NCBI GenBank assembly: GCA_938014885.1 | Contig: CALLQI010000017.1 | Coordinates: forward strand, 186,001-250,000 | DNA: 64,000 bases | Direction: 5' to 3' | Source of the DNA: an uncultured bacterium | GTDB taxonomy: Bacteria; Planctomycetota; UBA8742; UBA2392 | In this document: positions 52,586 through 61,594 of the stretch, piece after piece | Numbering within the stretch: position 1 is the stretch's first letter | Layout: every line of letters begins with the position of its first letter | The notes under the pieces: model-generated | What the model was told of the DNA's origin: nothing | The model's database searches: none | What the model saw: only the letters and a program-made list of their open reading frames with translations | Translations under genes and position numbers: made by a program

Positions 52586-53974
52586 TTACCGCTGCTGCGC
52601 CGTGTTCCAGCTTCGTGGGCTGGAGTTGCTGCCCGTTGTGAAGCAGGTGCGGATTGCCCCGTCTTCGCGGTCTTCCGTCTGGAACTGAATCTCGAGCCTG
52701 TACACGGTGTTGGCAGCAAGCTGCTCAACGGGCAGGACAAACGCGTACTTGAAGCCCGTCATACTGGCCGGGACATTCAGCCCCGGCGCTGTCACTTGCA
52801 CCGCAACCTCTTTCCACTCAGCGCCGTCCTTGCGGAACATCGTGGCCTTCAGGTCGCGCGGCAGGAATGGCTTGCCCCAATCGTAACTGAACGTGATCGG
52901 GTAGCCCGGGGTTTTGCCCGCGTCCTGGCGCGGCTCGGGGCTTTCACCAGACGCCCACGTCACAGGCACATCGCGCGCGTCGTTGGGTGGAAACACCGCC
53001 GCCCGCGTCACCGAAAAGCTGGTGCCGCTGAGGCCGCTGGTGCGCAGGCAGGCAAAGCCCTCATAAAACCCGAAGCCGGCCTTCGTGAGCCAGAGTGCGC
53101 GAAGATCGCGGCCGTGCAGCGGCTGGTTCAGCCACTGACCGATTGCACCGGTGGGCGTGTTCTTGCGTGTGAGCACGGAGGTGCGAGCAGCCGCATCGCC
53201 TTCCTTGGTGTAGCCGTTCAGCTTCTTGTCCTGGCTGTGGGTCATCACGTCGTTGCTGTGCATGTACTCGCAATGGGCCTGGCAGGCGGCGTTGGCTGCG
53301 GCGTCACACTCAGCGGGGAACAAGCCCATATCCATGCGGGCCTTGTTCAGGGCGTTGTGCAGTTCACGGGCTTTGTCGGTGCTGGCGAACTCTTCTTTCA
53401 CCCAAGTCAGCTTGCCCTTGCCCTCTTTGAAGCTGTAGCTGGCGTCGATCAATGGCAGCACCTTGGCACACGGGAATGCGAATGCCCCTCGCGGGCCGAT
53501 TGCCACGCGATCGTGTTCATGGTCGAGAAACTTGCCGTTGAAATTCGCGTCAATGAACAGCAGCGAAAGCCCGTCCACCTCACACGCCATAGCGTCGGCC
53601 GCAAACGCATGAAACACGCCGGCAGCGTCGGGGTACACCGCAAGCCCGGCCGCGCGGCCGCCGACATTCAGTTCCAGCGTCTGGCCCTCGCTGGCAACTG
53701 CGTGGCGTTTGCCGCCCCATGTGAAGCCGACCGCGCCGTCCTTGTCGATGACCCACTTTCCCTGATTGCCGCCAAGGCGCACGCTGGCGCCGTCACGGGC
53801 CGACATGTCATCGCCGTAGGGTGACTGCATCAGCCAGTCGATCCGCACGGCCGACCACGCTGCCTCGCCTTTCTCGACCTTGGATTTGCCTGATTTCTGG
53901 GCGGTTACCGGCACTGACGCCAAAGCCCACAGCAGCACCGCCACGAAGACCGTTCGCATGAAAGCACCTTTCAT
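52586..53974 (-). CDS. CAP-domain exported protein
   Basis: 462 residues: signal peptide (TVFVAVLLWALASVPVTAQ), a beta-rich N-terminal 170 residues, a CAP (SCP/PR-1) domain about 200-310 (ARELHNALNKARMDMGLF, NAACQAHCEYMHSND, VMTHSQ, and W-L-N-Q-P-L-H-G-R-D-L-R as the late block), and a C-terminal sandwich domain (PRDVPVTWASGESPEP-like, then FVLPVEQLAANTVYRLEI). CAP proteins bind lipids or act on the cell surface. Starts at 53974 (AGAGGG upstream) and 53959 (AAAGGTG upstream) are both plausible. Confidence 0.75.
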   Translation of the reverse strand: MKGAFMRTVFVAVLLWALASVPVTAQKSGKSKVEKGEAAWSAVRIDWLMQSPYGDDMSARDGASVRLGGNQGKWVIDKDGAVGFTWGGKRHAVASEGQTLELNVGGRAAGLAVYPDAAGVFHAFAADAMACEVDGLSLLFIDANFNGKFLDHEHDRVAIGPRGAFAFPCAKVLPLIDASYSFKEGKGKLTWVKEEFASTDKARELHNALNKARMDMGLFPAECDAAANAACQAHCEYMHSNDVMTHSQDKKLNGYTKEGDAAARTSVLTRKNTPTGAIGQWLNQPLHGRDLRALWLTKAGFGFYEGFACLRTSGLSGTSFSVTRAAVFPPNDARDVPVTWASGESPEPRQDAGKTPGYPITFSYDWGKPFLPRDLKATMFRKDGAEWKEVAVQVTAPGLNVPASMTGFKYAFVLPVEQLAANTVYRLEIQFQTEDREDGAIRTCFTTGSNSSPRSWNTAQQR

Positions 53975-54094
53975 GACCGGCCCTCTACGCGAAGGCAAGA
54001 TAACCATTGCCACGCGAGTAAGCCAATGGCTTGCGCCATCGCGGACAACTTCCCTTCCGGAATACGAAAGGCCGTGTTCGCCTGTGCGGATTCG

Positions 54095-54688
54095 CTAGCG
54101 CAGCTTGTCGAGGCGCAGCGCGTAGACCGGCAGCGCCACCAGCTCTTTGGCCACGAAGCGGGGCTCGCGACGCAGCGTGCTTCCGCCGCAGGGTGCGGCC
54201 AGCGTCTCGATGCCTTCCTGCGACAGCGTCACGCGCGCCCGGGCGACGTGAAACCACTGGGTGCAGACCAGCGCTGAACGCCAGCCGTTCTCGCGCATGA
54301 TGCGCGCCGTGTTGATGCCGTTTTCGCGCGTCGTGGCCGACGCGGGCTCCTGCACGATAGCGGATGCGGGTACGCCATGGTTAACCAGCCACTCGGCCAT
54401 CACGTCGGCCTCAAGATAGTCGCCCTGGCCGCCCCCGGTGACGATGATGCGCGGTGCGCGCCCCTGTTGGAACAGGCGCAGCCCGGCCTCAAGGCGGTAG
54501 CGCAACGCGTCGCTAGGGGTGCGGTTGGGACGGACAGCCGAGCCGAAGATGACAATGCAATCGGCGTTGCGGTCGCTGGGTATGGCACCTCCGACGGTAA
54601 CCCAGGCCAACAGCGCAGCCGTGACCGCAAGCAGCAGCAAGGCCGCTCGCTTGATGAAACGTAACACTCTGGAGCGCGCTTTCTCCAT
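54095..54688 (-). CDS. DUF218 (YdcF/SanA/ElyC-type) membrane-anchored protein
   Basis: 197 residues: N-terminal helix (ALLLLAVTAALLAWVTVGG) then the DUF218 fold with CIVIFGSAVRPN, LRYRLEAGLRLFQQGRAP, RIIVTGGGQGDYLEADVM, QEPASATTRENGINTARIM and ALVCTQWFHVARA. ElyC and SanA affect envelope integrity in enteric bacteria; the reaction is not known. It lies 41 nt downstream of the ALDH-like gene on the same strand. Confidence 0.88.
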   Translation of the reverse strand: MEKARSRVLRFIKRAALLLLAVTAALLAWVTVGGAIPSDRNADCIVIFGSAVRPNRTPSDALRYRLEAGLRLFQQGRAPRIIVTGGGQGDYLEADVMAEWLVNHGVPASAIVQEPASATTRENGINTARIMRENGWRSALVCTQWFHVARARVTLSQEGIETLAAPCGGSTLRREPRFVAKELVALPVYALRLDKLR

Positions 54689-54729
54689 AATGGCTGATCG
54701 ACAATCGGCTGTGCCGTACTTGAGCCGGC

Positions 54730-56976
54730 CTAGAACCCGCGAAGCAGGCGGCGACGTTCCGAGTCAAAGCTGATGCGCAGGTTGCCGCCAAGGCGGCGCT
54801 TGAACTCGCTGCTGTAGACCGCCTCGATCGCATCCATCAATGCATAGGCCTTGTCGTCTGTGTAAGGGAACCATCCGACACGGTCGCCGGCGCTTGGCCC
54901 GTCGGTGATCACTTTCGGGCGCAGCATTGCTGACGGACTCGCGTGGGTGCGGGGCAGGTCAGGCCCAATCGGTGCGCCTCCGGCGACGGCACCGACCAGC
55001 AGCGGCTCATTGAAGCCGATGCGGGCACAGGGCATGGCCTCAAGGGTCGCGCGACGCTTGCGATCAGGGCTGCCAAGCACGGAAATGTGGTTCGCCGGGG
55101 CAATCCGCAGCAGGTTCGCAAGCTCAGTTACAGGGTCTTCGGCGCGATACAGGGCGCAACCCGGGCCTTCCAGTTTCTCGACGGACAGTGCTGCCGCCGG
55201 TGGCAGACCCTCAATGATCGCGGCCTTCCAATGAATCCAGCGGCCGGGCACTTCGCCGGCGGGGTAGGTGATACGCGCGCCGCGGGCCAGCGCGTCTTCC
55301 ATCAGCGCGCGGTAGCGGCGTTCGTTGAAGGCATCACCGACTGAGGCAAGCTGAGCATGATGGCTGTTCATTTCGCGCGCGGACTCGATGAAGCGCATGC
55401 GGAATTCGTCGAAGAGCGAGGCTTCGACCACGATGCGCTCGACCGACGCGTTCACCATGCCCGCCGATGCAAACGAGCCCCACAGTGCCGCCTGCACCGC
55501 GCGTTCCAGCTTCGTGCCCTTCAAGATCAGCAGCACGTCCTTTGCGCGCCGCAACTGGCGGAATTCCGAACCTGAATGCACGCAATACGCCGCCAGCTTG
55601 GCGGCCGTGTCGCGGTCGCCCTCGAACAGGAACAGGTTGGGCCCGCCCTCTGCAAGGGCGCGCAAGTTGTCGTCTTCGCCCGCAACAACCTGCACGATGC
55701 CGTCAGGGAAACCCGCGCGGCTGAACATCTTGCGCATCGTCTCATTGACACGCGGATTGGTGGCGGCGCCGCACAGCAGCACCGCGTTACCCGTGCCCAG
55801 TGCGTCAATTGCAAGCGACATCGGCAGGCCGAAAGGCGAACTCGCCGACAACGCTATCACCACCACGCCATGCGGGACCTGTCGCAAGGCTGACACCGCA
55901 CCATCGGCGATGATCGGCGGTTCTGCCCCGTATTGCTCGACAAGCAGCGGTGCCACGGTGTCTTCCAGCGTGCGCAACACCTCCAGCAGCGGCAGGTACT
56001 CGCCAACCAGCGTCTCAACCATCGGGCGAGCTATGGCAGTGGCCATCGCCGGCACATAATCACCGCGTTGCACCACCAGTTCTTCGCGCAGCTTTTGGAA
56101 GTGCGGCATGCGCTGTTCAAGGCGCAGCCCCGCCCAACCGGCCCATGCCTCGCGGGCGCGCGTCAGCACCGAGCCCGCGACACTACGGGGCTGCAAGTCC
56201 ACCGGCAGTGGAATCTCACCGCTGGCGACCCGCACACTGTGTGCCAGAGATTCATCCTGGATTTCATCCCAGTCGTCGGCACCTGCTTTGGCGGCCTCGG
56301 CATCCATGGCGGCGTCTACATAACCGTCAGGTTCACCCAACGAGCGCGCCGCGTCCGCCGCACGGCTGCGCCATTCGTCGCTGAGCGCCGGCACCTCGCG
56401 GGTCTCCATCTCGCCGATGCCCCCTGTGCTGCGGCGCGTCTTGGTGTCGTCGAACTCGTCGTCTTCGGACGGCTTGCCGTCACCCGCCAGCGCGGCCGCA
56501 ATTTCGTCGGCGTGCATGGTGCGTGTCTGTTCCATCGATCCCGGGCGCTGGGGCGCGGCAATCACGCGCTCAACACTGTCGTAGCCGTCAGCCTTGGAAA
56601 TTAACTGGGTGTCTTGACTCGAACCCGGGCGCTGCGCATCGGCCATGATGCGGTGAACACTTTGACCGACATCTTCTTCATTCCCGTCGTCTTCCTGGCC
56701 CGAGGCGGCAGGCCCTGTGTCCGGCAGCACCATTGGAGCGCGCTGGCCTTCGCGGGGTACGACCACGGTGTCGGTACGTGAGCCGGGCTTGCTGGCATCA
56801 ATCACGAAACCGTGGATGCTTTCCCCGGGTGCTGCTTCGGCATCAGGGTCAGGGATTGCGGGCAATTCGGCCGTCTCAAACTCTGAACCCGGGTGCTCCG
56901 AATCCGCGTACGAGCTCGCTTTGCCGCCTTCGGGCGGTTTTTCGGGCGACGGCTTGTTCGGCTCACTGTCGGGCAT
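54730..56976 (-). CDS. Catalytically degenerate aldehyde dehydrogenase-fold protein with PGS-x3-T repeat tail
   Basis: 748 residues. The N-terminal 200 or so are acidic and low-complexity with four PGS-x3-T motifs (P29-T35, P64-T70, P117-T123, P145-T151), three of them inside a longer unit S-(I/V)-(H/E)-x-h-h-x-A-x-(K/R)-PGS. From about 245 on an aldehyde dehydrogenase fold follows (VVVIALSASSPFGLPMSLAI, GTGNAVLLCGAATNP, GIVQVVAGEDD). At the catalytic block SFASAGMVNASVE, Asn509 stands where Cys is needed, and the general-base Glu position is Gln474, so it should lack dehydrogenase activity. Start ATG 56976 overlaps lolD by 14 nt. Confidence 0.75.
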   Translation of the reverse strand: MPDSEPNKPSPEKPPEGGKASSYADSEHPGSEFETAELPAIPDPDAEAAPGESIHGFVIDASKPGSRTDTVVVPREGQRAPMVLPDTGPAASGQEDDGNEEDVGQSVHRIMADAQRPGSSQDTQLISKADGYDSVERVIAAPQRPGSMEQTRTMHADEIAAALAGDGKPSEDDEFDDTKTRRSTGGIGEMETREVPALSDEWRSRAADAARSLGEPDGYVDAAMDAEAAKAGADDWDEIQDESLAHSVRVASGEIPLPVDLQPRSVAGSVLTRAREAWAGWAGLRLEQRMPHFQKLREELVVQRGDYVPAMATAIARPMVETLVGEYLPLLEVLRTLEDTVAPLLVEQYGAEPPIIADGAVSALRQVPHGVVVIALSASSPFGLPMSLAIDALGTGNAVLLCGAATNPRVNETMRKMFSRAGFPDGIVQVVAGEDDNLRALAEGGPNLFLFEGDRDTAAKLAAYCVHSGSEFRQLRRAKDVLLILKGTKLERAVQAALWGSFASAGMVNASVERIVVEASLFDEFRMRFIESAREMNSHHAQLASVGDAFNERRYRALMEDALARGARITYPAGEVPGRWIHWKAAIIEGLPPAAALSVEKLEGPGCALYRAEDPVTELANLLRIAPANHISVLGSPDRKRRATLEAMPCARIGFNEPLLVGAVAGGAPIGPDLPRTHASPSAMLRPKVITDGPSAGDRVGWFPYTDDKAYALMDAIEAVYSSEFKRRLGGNLRISFDSERRRLLRGF

Positions 56977-57745
56977 GGGTCTCCGCTACGGCCACGCTGT
57001 CGTCGCGCAACCGCGCCATTACCTCATCGGTCGGGCCGTCCATCACCACGCGGCCGTCCACCAGCCTCACGATCCGGTCGGTCCTTGCCGCCATGGCAAG
57101 GTCGTGCGTTACCACGACGATCGTCTGGTGCTCTTCTTTTACCAGTCTTTTGAATTCGCTGAACACGTTATCGGCGTTGCGTGTGTCCAGGTTGCCCGTG
57201 GGTTCATCGCCGAGTATCACGAGCGGCCGGTTGGCCAGCGCCCGCGCGATGGCCACGCGCTGCTGTTCGCCACCCGAAAGCCTGCCCGGCACGCGATGCC
57301 CCTTACCCTCAAGCCCAAGCTGCTTCAGCAGGCCGGCCGCGCGTTCACGGGCCTCAGATCGCGGCAGGCCCAACTTGAACATGGGCATCATCACGTTCTC
57401 AAGCGCCGAAAACTCGGGCAGCAGGTAATGGAACTGGAAAATGAACCCGAGCTTGCGATTGCGAAGCGTTGCCAGTTCACGGTCCGCCAGCGTCGCGGTG
57501 TCCTGGCCGTCGATCCGCACAGAGCCGGCACTGGGCCTGTCCAGGGCACCCAGCAGGTACATCAGGGTGGACTTGCCGCTGCCCGAAGGCCCCACAATGC
57601 TGCAGAACTCGCCCTGACGGATCGTGAGATCGAGCCCTTTCAAGACTTCGACGGCATAGTCGCCTTCGCCCAGGCGGCGACGCACCCCGGCCAGTTCTAT
57701 TACTGGCGCGCCTGCATTGCGTTTGTTTGCAGCCTCAGCCGTCAA
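56963..57745 (-). CDS. LolD-type ABC transporter ATPase
   Basis: 260 residues. Walker A GPSGSGKST (52-60), Q-loop FIFQFHYLLP, signature LSGGEQQRVAIARAL, Walker B LVILGDEPTGNLD, H-loop VVVTHDLAM. The sequence fits the LolD/MacB/FtsE branch, which powers lipoprotein release or mechanotransmission rather than solute transport. The start is TTG 57745, sharing TTGA with the stop of the upstream permease (4-nt overlap). Its own end overlaps the ALDH-like gene, so all four genes form one unit. Confidence 0.93.
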   Translation of the reverse strand: MTAEAANKRNAGAPVIELAGVRRRLGEGDYAVEVLKGLDLTIRQGEFCSIVGPSGSGKSTLMYLLGALDRPSAGSVRIDGQDTATLADRELATLRNRKLGFIFQFHYLLPEFSALENVMMPMFKLGLPRSEARERAAGLLKQLGLEGKGHRVPGRLSGGEQQRVAIARALANRPLVILGDEPTGNLDTRNADNVFSEFKRLVKEEHQTIVVVTHDLAMAARTDRIVRLVDGRVVMDGPTDEVMARLRDDSVAVAETHARQ

Positions 57746-59013
57746 TTGTGCCCCCGCAGAATCTCGACCGGGTCAACACTGCCCGCGCGCAACGCCGGCA
57801 GCACTGAGGCCAGCACGGAAACCGCGACCGCCACCCCGCCCGCCAGCAGGTAGTGCCGCGGGATGTTGTGCACCAGCAATGTGCGGGTGTCCAACACGGC
57901 CAGCTTGGGTATCGGCACGGTTCCGAGAATCTCGACTACATAATAGCCGACGACGCAGCCCACCGCGACCCCGATCAGCCCGATCGCGAGCCCCTGACCC
58001 ATGAACCCGAGCGTGATCTCACGCGCGCTGTAGCCCACACTCTTCAGCAGCGCGATCGACTCACGCCGGTCCATCACCATCATCATCAGCACGTTCAGTA
58101 TGCCCACGGCGGCCACTACCAGCACCCCGATGCTTACTATCAATGTCAGGGCCTTGTTCGTGTTCAACAGCGAAAGAACGTGCGTGTTCGCGTCCTGCCA
58201 TGGCGTGCTGTGTTTCCCGCTAAGGCGTGTGGCCGCCTCCGCCACCTCAGGCGCGCGTTCGAAATCATGCAGCCGCAGCACCACCCGGTTGACGCGCGGC
58301 CCCAGCCCGAACAGGCGCTGTGCCACGGGTTTCAGCACGTAGCAATAGCGCAGGTCGTAATAGGTCACCCCTGTGTAGATGATTCCCTGCACCCGAAACG
58401 ACTGCGGCGGTGCGCTACCCGCGCGCACACTGATGTACTGCCCATGCCGCGCCCCGATCTGGTCGGCGAGGCCGCGCCCCAAGACGATTCCTGCGCCCGA
58501 CCCCGGCAGATCATGGATGCTGCCCTCGACCATGTCGGCCTCGAGGTCTACCACGCGCTGGTACTCGGCGGGGTCTATGCCCACCAGCTCGCCGCGAGCT
58601 TCGCGGTCGCCCAGGCCGACGATGGCAGCGCCCGCCACACAAGCGCTGGCAGCAGCCACATCAGGGTGAACGGCAAGGGCTTCAAGCAGCTCATCGGGGC
58701 GATCAATGCGCGCCGGGGCGAGCGCCGGCGGGTGCTGCGAAATGACCAGCACCCCGTCGGGCAGCAGCGCACGCTCAAGACGCCCCGGTACCAGTGCGGG
58801 ATCAGACGACAACTCGACGTGCGGGCTGATGTCGATGGTGCGGCGCACAAACTTGGTTTCGAAGCCCGCCATGACGGCGTTCACGGCGATGGCAATCACC
58901 ACACCGCTTGCGACGGCACTGACTGACACGGCGGTACGAAACAGGTCATGCCCGAGCTGGCGGCGGATCAGCAGCCACAGCGCGGTCAGCAGGCTGGCGT
59001 AATTGCCACTCAT
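57742..59013 (-). CDS. FtsX/LolE-type ABC permease 1
   Basis: 423 residues with the MacB/LolCE layout: N-terminal helix (LFRTAVSVSAVASGVVIAIAVNAVMAG), a large periplasmic MacB_PCD domain, then three C-terminal helices (LTLIVSIGVLVVAAVGILNVLMMM; LGFMGQGLAIGLIGVAVGCVVGYY; AGGVAVAVSVLASVLPALRA) ending DPVEILRGH. Paralogous to the permease at 59010-60275, with which it overlaps by 4 nt, so the exporter is probably a LolCDE-like heterocomplex. Confidence 0.9.
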   Translation of the reverse strand: MSGNYASLLTALWLLIRRQLGHDLFRTAVSVSAVASGVVIAIAVNAVMAGFETKFVRRTIDISPHVELSSDPALVPGRLERALLPDGVLVISQHPPALAPARIDRPDELLEALAVHPDVAAASACVAGAAIVGLGDREARGELVGIDPAEYQRVVDLEADMVEGSIHDLPGSGAGIVLGRGLADQIGARHGQYISVRAGSAPPQSFRVQGIIYTGVTYYDLRYCYVLKPVAQRLFGLGPRVNRVVLRLHDFERAPEVAEAATRLSGKHSTPWQDANTHVLSLLNTNKALTLIVSIGVLVVAAVGILNVLMMMVMDRRESIALLKSVGYSAREITLGFMGQGLAIGLIGVAVGCVVGYYVVEILGTVPIPKLAVLDTRTLLVHNIPRHYLLAGGVAVAVSVLASVLPALRAGSVDPVEILRGHN

Positions 59014-60275
59014 GCGTGGCCACGCAACGTTTCCACGGGGTCAAGCCGTCCCGCGCGCAACGCGGGCAACACCGACGCCAGCATGGTGACCACCAGTGCC
59101 GAGCCGCCGGCGATCACGTACAGGCGCGGCGCGTTGTTCATGGTCAGGTTCTCGGACTCAATCAGTCCGCGCTGGGGTATCGGCAGACTACCCACGAATT
59201 CGGTCAGGTAGTATCCGAACACGCAGCCACACAACACGCCTGAAAGGCCGATTGCCAGGCCTTCGAGGAAGAACACAAACGTGATGTCGCGCGCGCTGAA
59301 ACCCATGCTTTTCAGCATCGCGATCTCGGGCAGCTTCTCCATCACCAGCATCACCAGCACGTTCAGGATGCCGAACGCAGCCACGATCATGATTCCGCCG
59401 GTGACCAGATAGGTGATCACCTGCTGGATCACGAAGATCGAAAGGAAGTTCTCGTTGGCTTCCTGCCAGCTTTCGGTGCGGTAACCGATTGAGGCCTCAA
59501 TCCGCGTGGCTGTCTCGCGGGCCCGGTCATAGTCGCGCAGCCGCACCACGATCTGGTTGATGTCGCGCCCCAAACCCAGCAGCTGCTGCGCTACACTCAG
59601 CAGCGTGTACGCGCGTGAGTAGTCGATGGTGGTGATGCCGGTGCGGAAGATGCCGACGATGCGCAGGCTGCGGGCGTCACCATCGCGCAGTTTCACGCTG
59701 ACCAGGTCGCCCTTCTTGACGCCCATCAGGTCGGCAATGCCGCCGCCCAGCAGCATCGCGCCACCCGAGGCGTACAGGTCGTAGATCTGGCCGTCTTCGA
59801 TATAGGAATTGATCTCGTTGACGGCTTCCTGCTGCTCAGGCTCGATGCCCATGAGGTTCACGCCGCGCTCGCGCGAGCCGAAATTCAGGATTGCGGTGCC
59901 GACCACGTTGGGCGCAACCGCGCTGACCTCAGGCATAGCGCGCAACATGCGCACCATTTCCAGCGGTTGCTTGATGCGCTGGGGGCGCTGGCGGGGGCGC
60001 GCGTTGTTCACCGTCACCACCCCGCCGGTGGTGTCACTGAGCCAGCCTTCAAATTCGTCGGGCTTCTCGCGGCGCTCGTCGTAGATGGTGAGGTGAGGGC
60101 TGCTTTCAATGGTTTCGGTGACGAACTTCTTCTCAAAGCCTGTCATCAAGGCGCTGAGCATCACCATGAACATCACGCCAATGGACACGCCCACCACACT
60201 GACCACACTGCGAAACGTGTTCGCCAACAAGTGGCGGCGCGCAATCAGCAGAAGCGGATAATACTTTGAACTCAT
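59010..60275 (-). CDS. FtsX/LolC-type ABC permease 2
   Basis: 421 residues, same architecture as its neighbour (N-terminal helix VVSVVGVSIGVMFMVMLSALMTG; C-terminal helices including IMIVAAFGILNVLVMLVM; ending DPVETLRGHA). First gene of the four-gene unit. ATG 60275 follows GGAGCAGAGG. A perfect hairpin sits 22 nt upstream in the leader. Together with LolD it would move lipoproteins or lipids out of the inner membrane; substrate not determined. Confidence 0.9.
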   Translation of the reverse strand: MSSKYYPLLLIARRHLLANTFRSVVSVVGVSIGVMFMVMLSALMTGFEKKFVTETIESSPHLTIYDERREKPDEFEGWLSDTTGGVVTVNNARPRQRPQRIKQPLEMVRMLRAMPEVSAVAPNVVGTAILNFGSRERGVNLMGIEPEQQEAVNEINSYIEDGQIYDLYASGGAMLLGGGIADLMGVKKGDLVSVKLRDGDARSLRIVGIFRTGITTIDYSRAYTLLSVAQQLLGLGRDINQIVVRLRDYDRARETATRIEASIGYRTESWQEANENFLSIFVIQQVITYLVTGGIMIVAAFGILNVLVMLVMEKLPEIAMLKSMGFSARDITFVFFLEGLAIGLSGVLCGCVFGYYLTEFVGSLPIPQRGLIESENLTMNNAPRLYVIAGGSALVVTMLASVLPALRAGRLDPVETLRGHA

Positions 60276-60296
60276 TTTGCCTCTGCTCCGTGAGGT

Positions 60297-60325
60297 GCGC
60301 TGGACGGCCCCTGCCCGTCCAGCGC
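60297..60325. promoter_or_regulatory. Perfect 11-bp hairpin in the leader of the ABC operon
   Basis: GCGCTGGACGG, 7-nt loop, CCGTCCAGCGC. Located between the divergent permease and polyketide synthase genes, in the 5' leader of the minus-strand unit. Could be an operator, an mRNA stability element or a dispersed repeat. Confidence 0.5.
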
Positions 60326-60516
60326 GCTGCCATTCAAGCGGAACACGGCCGGACTGTCCAACCCACGATAGCCCCTCTACACGACAATCAACGCGCGAGT
60401 TTTCCCTGCCGGTTGTGTTCTGCCGGGAATCGAATCACTCTTTAGTGACGTTATGCTTAACTCAGCAACAAACACCGCAACCCACACCAGGCAGGTCACA
60501 TGCGAAGGGTAATCCG

Positions 60517-61578
60517 ATGACTTCCGTGTGGCTGAACCGCATTGGTACTGCCGTGCCCGCGCACGATGTGCACCGCAAATTCGTTGAATTTGCACCGGCG
60601 TTGCTGCGTGACGAGCGCGAGCGGCGCATGTTCGCGCGCCTGGCCGAGAAAGCGCAGATTGAGCATCGCTTCTCGATCTTTGAGCCGTCGCCTGATCCAG
60701 CACTGCTGGACGCGGGCGAGTTCTACGTAAAAGGCTGCTTCCCGGGCACGGCCGCACGCATGGCCATGTTCGAGAAGCATGCCTTGCCGCTGGCCGTGAA
60801 CGCTGCGCGCGAGGCCCTTTCCGACGTAGACCGCAACACAATCACACACCTGATTGTTGCCACCTGCACCGGATTCAGCGCGCCGGGACTCGACTTGCAG
60901 CTGGCGCATGAGCTCGGGCTGCGGCCCTATGTGGAGCGCACCGTGATCGGCTTTATGGGCTGTTTTGCGGCCATCACAGGTCTCAAGGCGGCCTCGCACA
61001 TCGTACGGTCCGACCCCGGGGCGCGCGTGCTGCTGGTGAACCTTGAACTGAGCACCCTGCACTTGCAGGAGGGCGCGGATCTTGAGGGCGTACTGGGCTT
61101 CATGCAATTCGGCGACGGCTGCGCCGCCAGTGTGATCAGCGCAGAAGCCAGAGGCCTGAAGCTGGGCCAGTTTCACTGCAACGTAATGCACGATGCCGCC
61201 CAGCTGATCACCTGGATGGTCGGCGATCACGGCTTTGCAATGCACCTTTCACCTAGTGTTCCGGGCGTTTTGGGTGAGAGCATCGTCAGGATGCTACAGC
61301 CCTTCGCGACGACCTCGACGATGGCTGCCACCGGCATGTGGGCCGTACACCCCGGCGGCCGCGCGATCCTGGACGCGGTGGAAAGCGGCCTGAGCCTGCG
61401 ACCGGGGGCGCTGGCTGGTTCGCGCAGAGTACTGCGCGACTTCGGCAACATGTCTTCTGCAACGGTAATGTTTGTGCTGCGTGACCTGCTGGCTGATTCT
61501 GAGGCCAGGGGCAATGGCCTTGCAATGGCGTTTGGACCGGGCTTGTCACTGGAGTCGATGACCTTTGAAAAGCCGTAG
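60517..61578 (+). CDS. Type III polyketide synthase (chalcone/alkylresorcinol synthase family)
   Basis: 353 residues. Iterative condensation of malonyl-CoA onto an acyl starter. The catalytic triad is C149 (GFMGCFAAI), H278 (WAVHPGGRAIL) and N311 (FGNMSSATV); the thiolase-type halves and the conserved G-F-G-P-G end (AFGPGLSLE) are intact. ATG 60517 with AAGGG upstream. It is first in a three-gene plus-strand unit with a methyltransferase and an FAD oxidoreductase, suggesting an alkylresorcinol, alkylpyrone or quinone product; the starter cannot be told from the sequence. Confidence 0.93.
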   Translation: MTSVWLNRIGTAVPAHDVHRKFVEFAPALLRDERERRMFARLAEKAQIEHRFSIFEPSPDPALLDAGEFYVKGCFPGTAARMAMFEKHALPLAVNAAREALSDVDRNTITHLIVATCTGFSAPGLDLQLAHELGLRPYVERTVIGFMGCFAAITGLKAASHIVRSDPGARVLLVNLELSTLHLQEGADLEGVLGFMQFGDGCAASVISAEARGLKLGQFHCNVMHDAAQLITWMVGDHGFAMHLSPSVPGVLGESIVRMLQPFATTSTMAATGMWAVHPGGRAILDAVESGLSLRPGALAGSRRVLRDFGNMSSATVMFVLRDLLADSEARGNGLAMAFGPGLSLESMTFEKP

Positions 61579-61594
61579 CAACGAGCTGGAGTTG

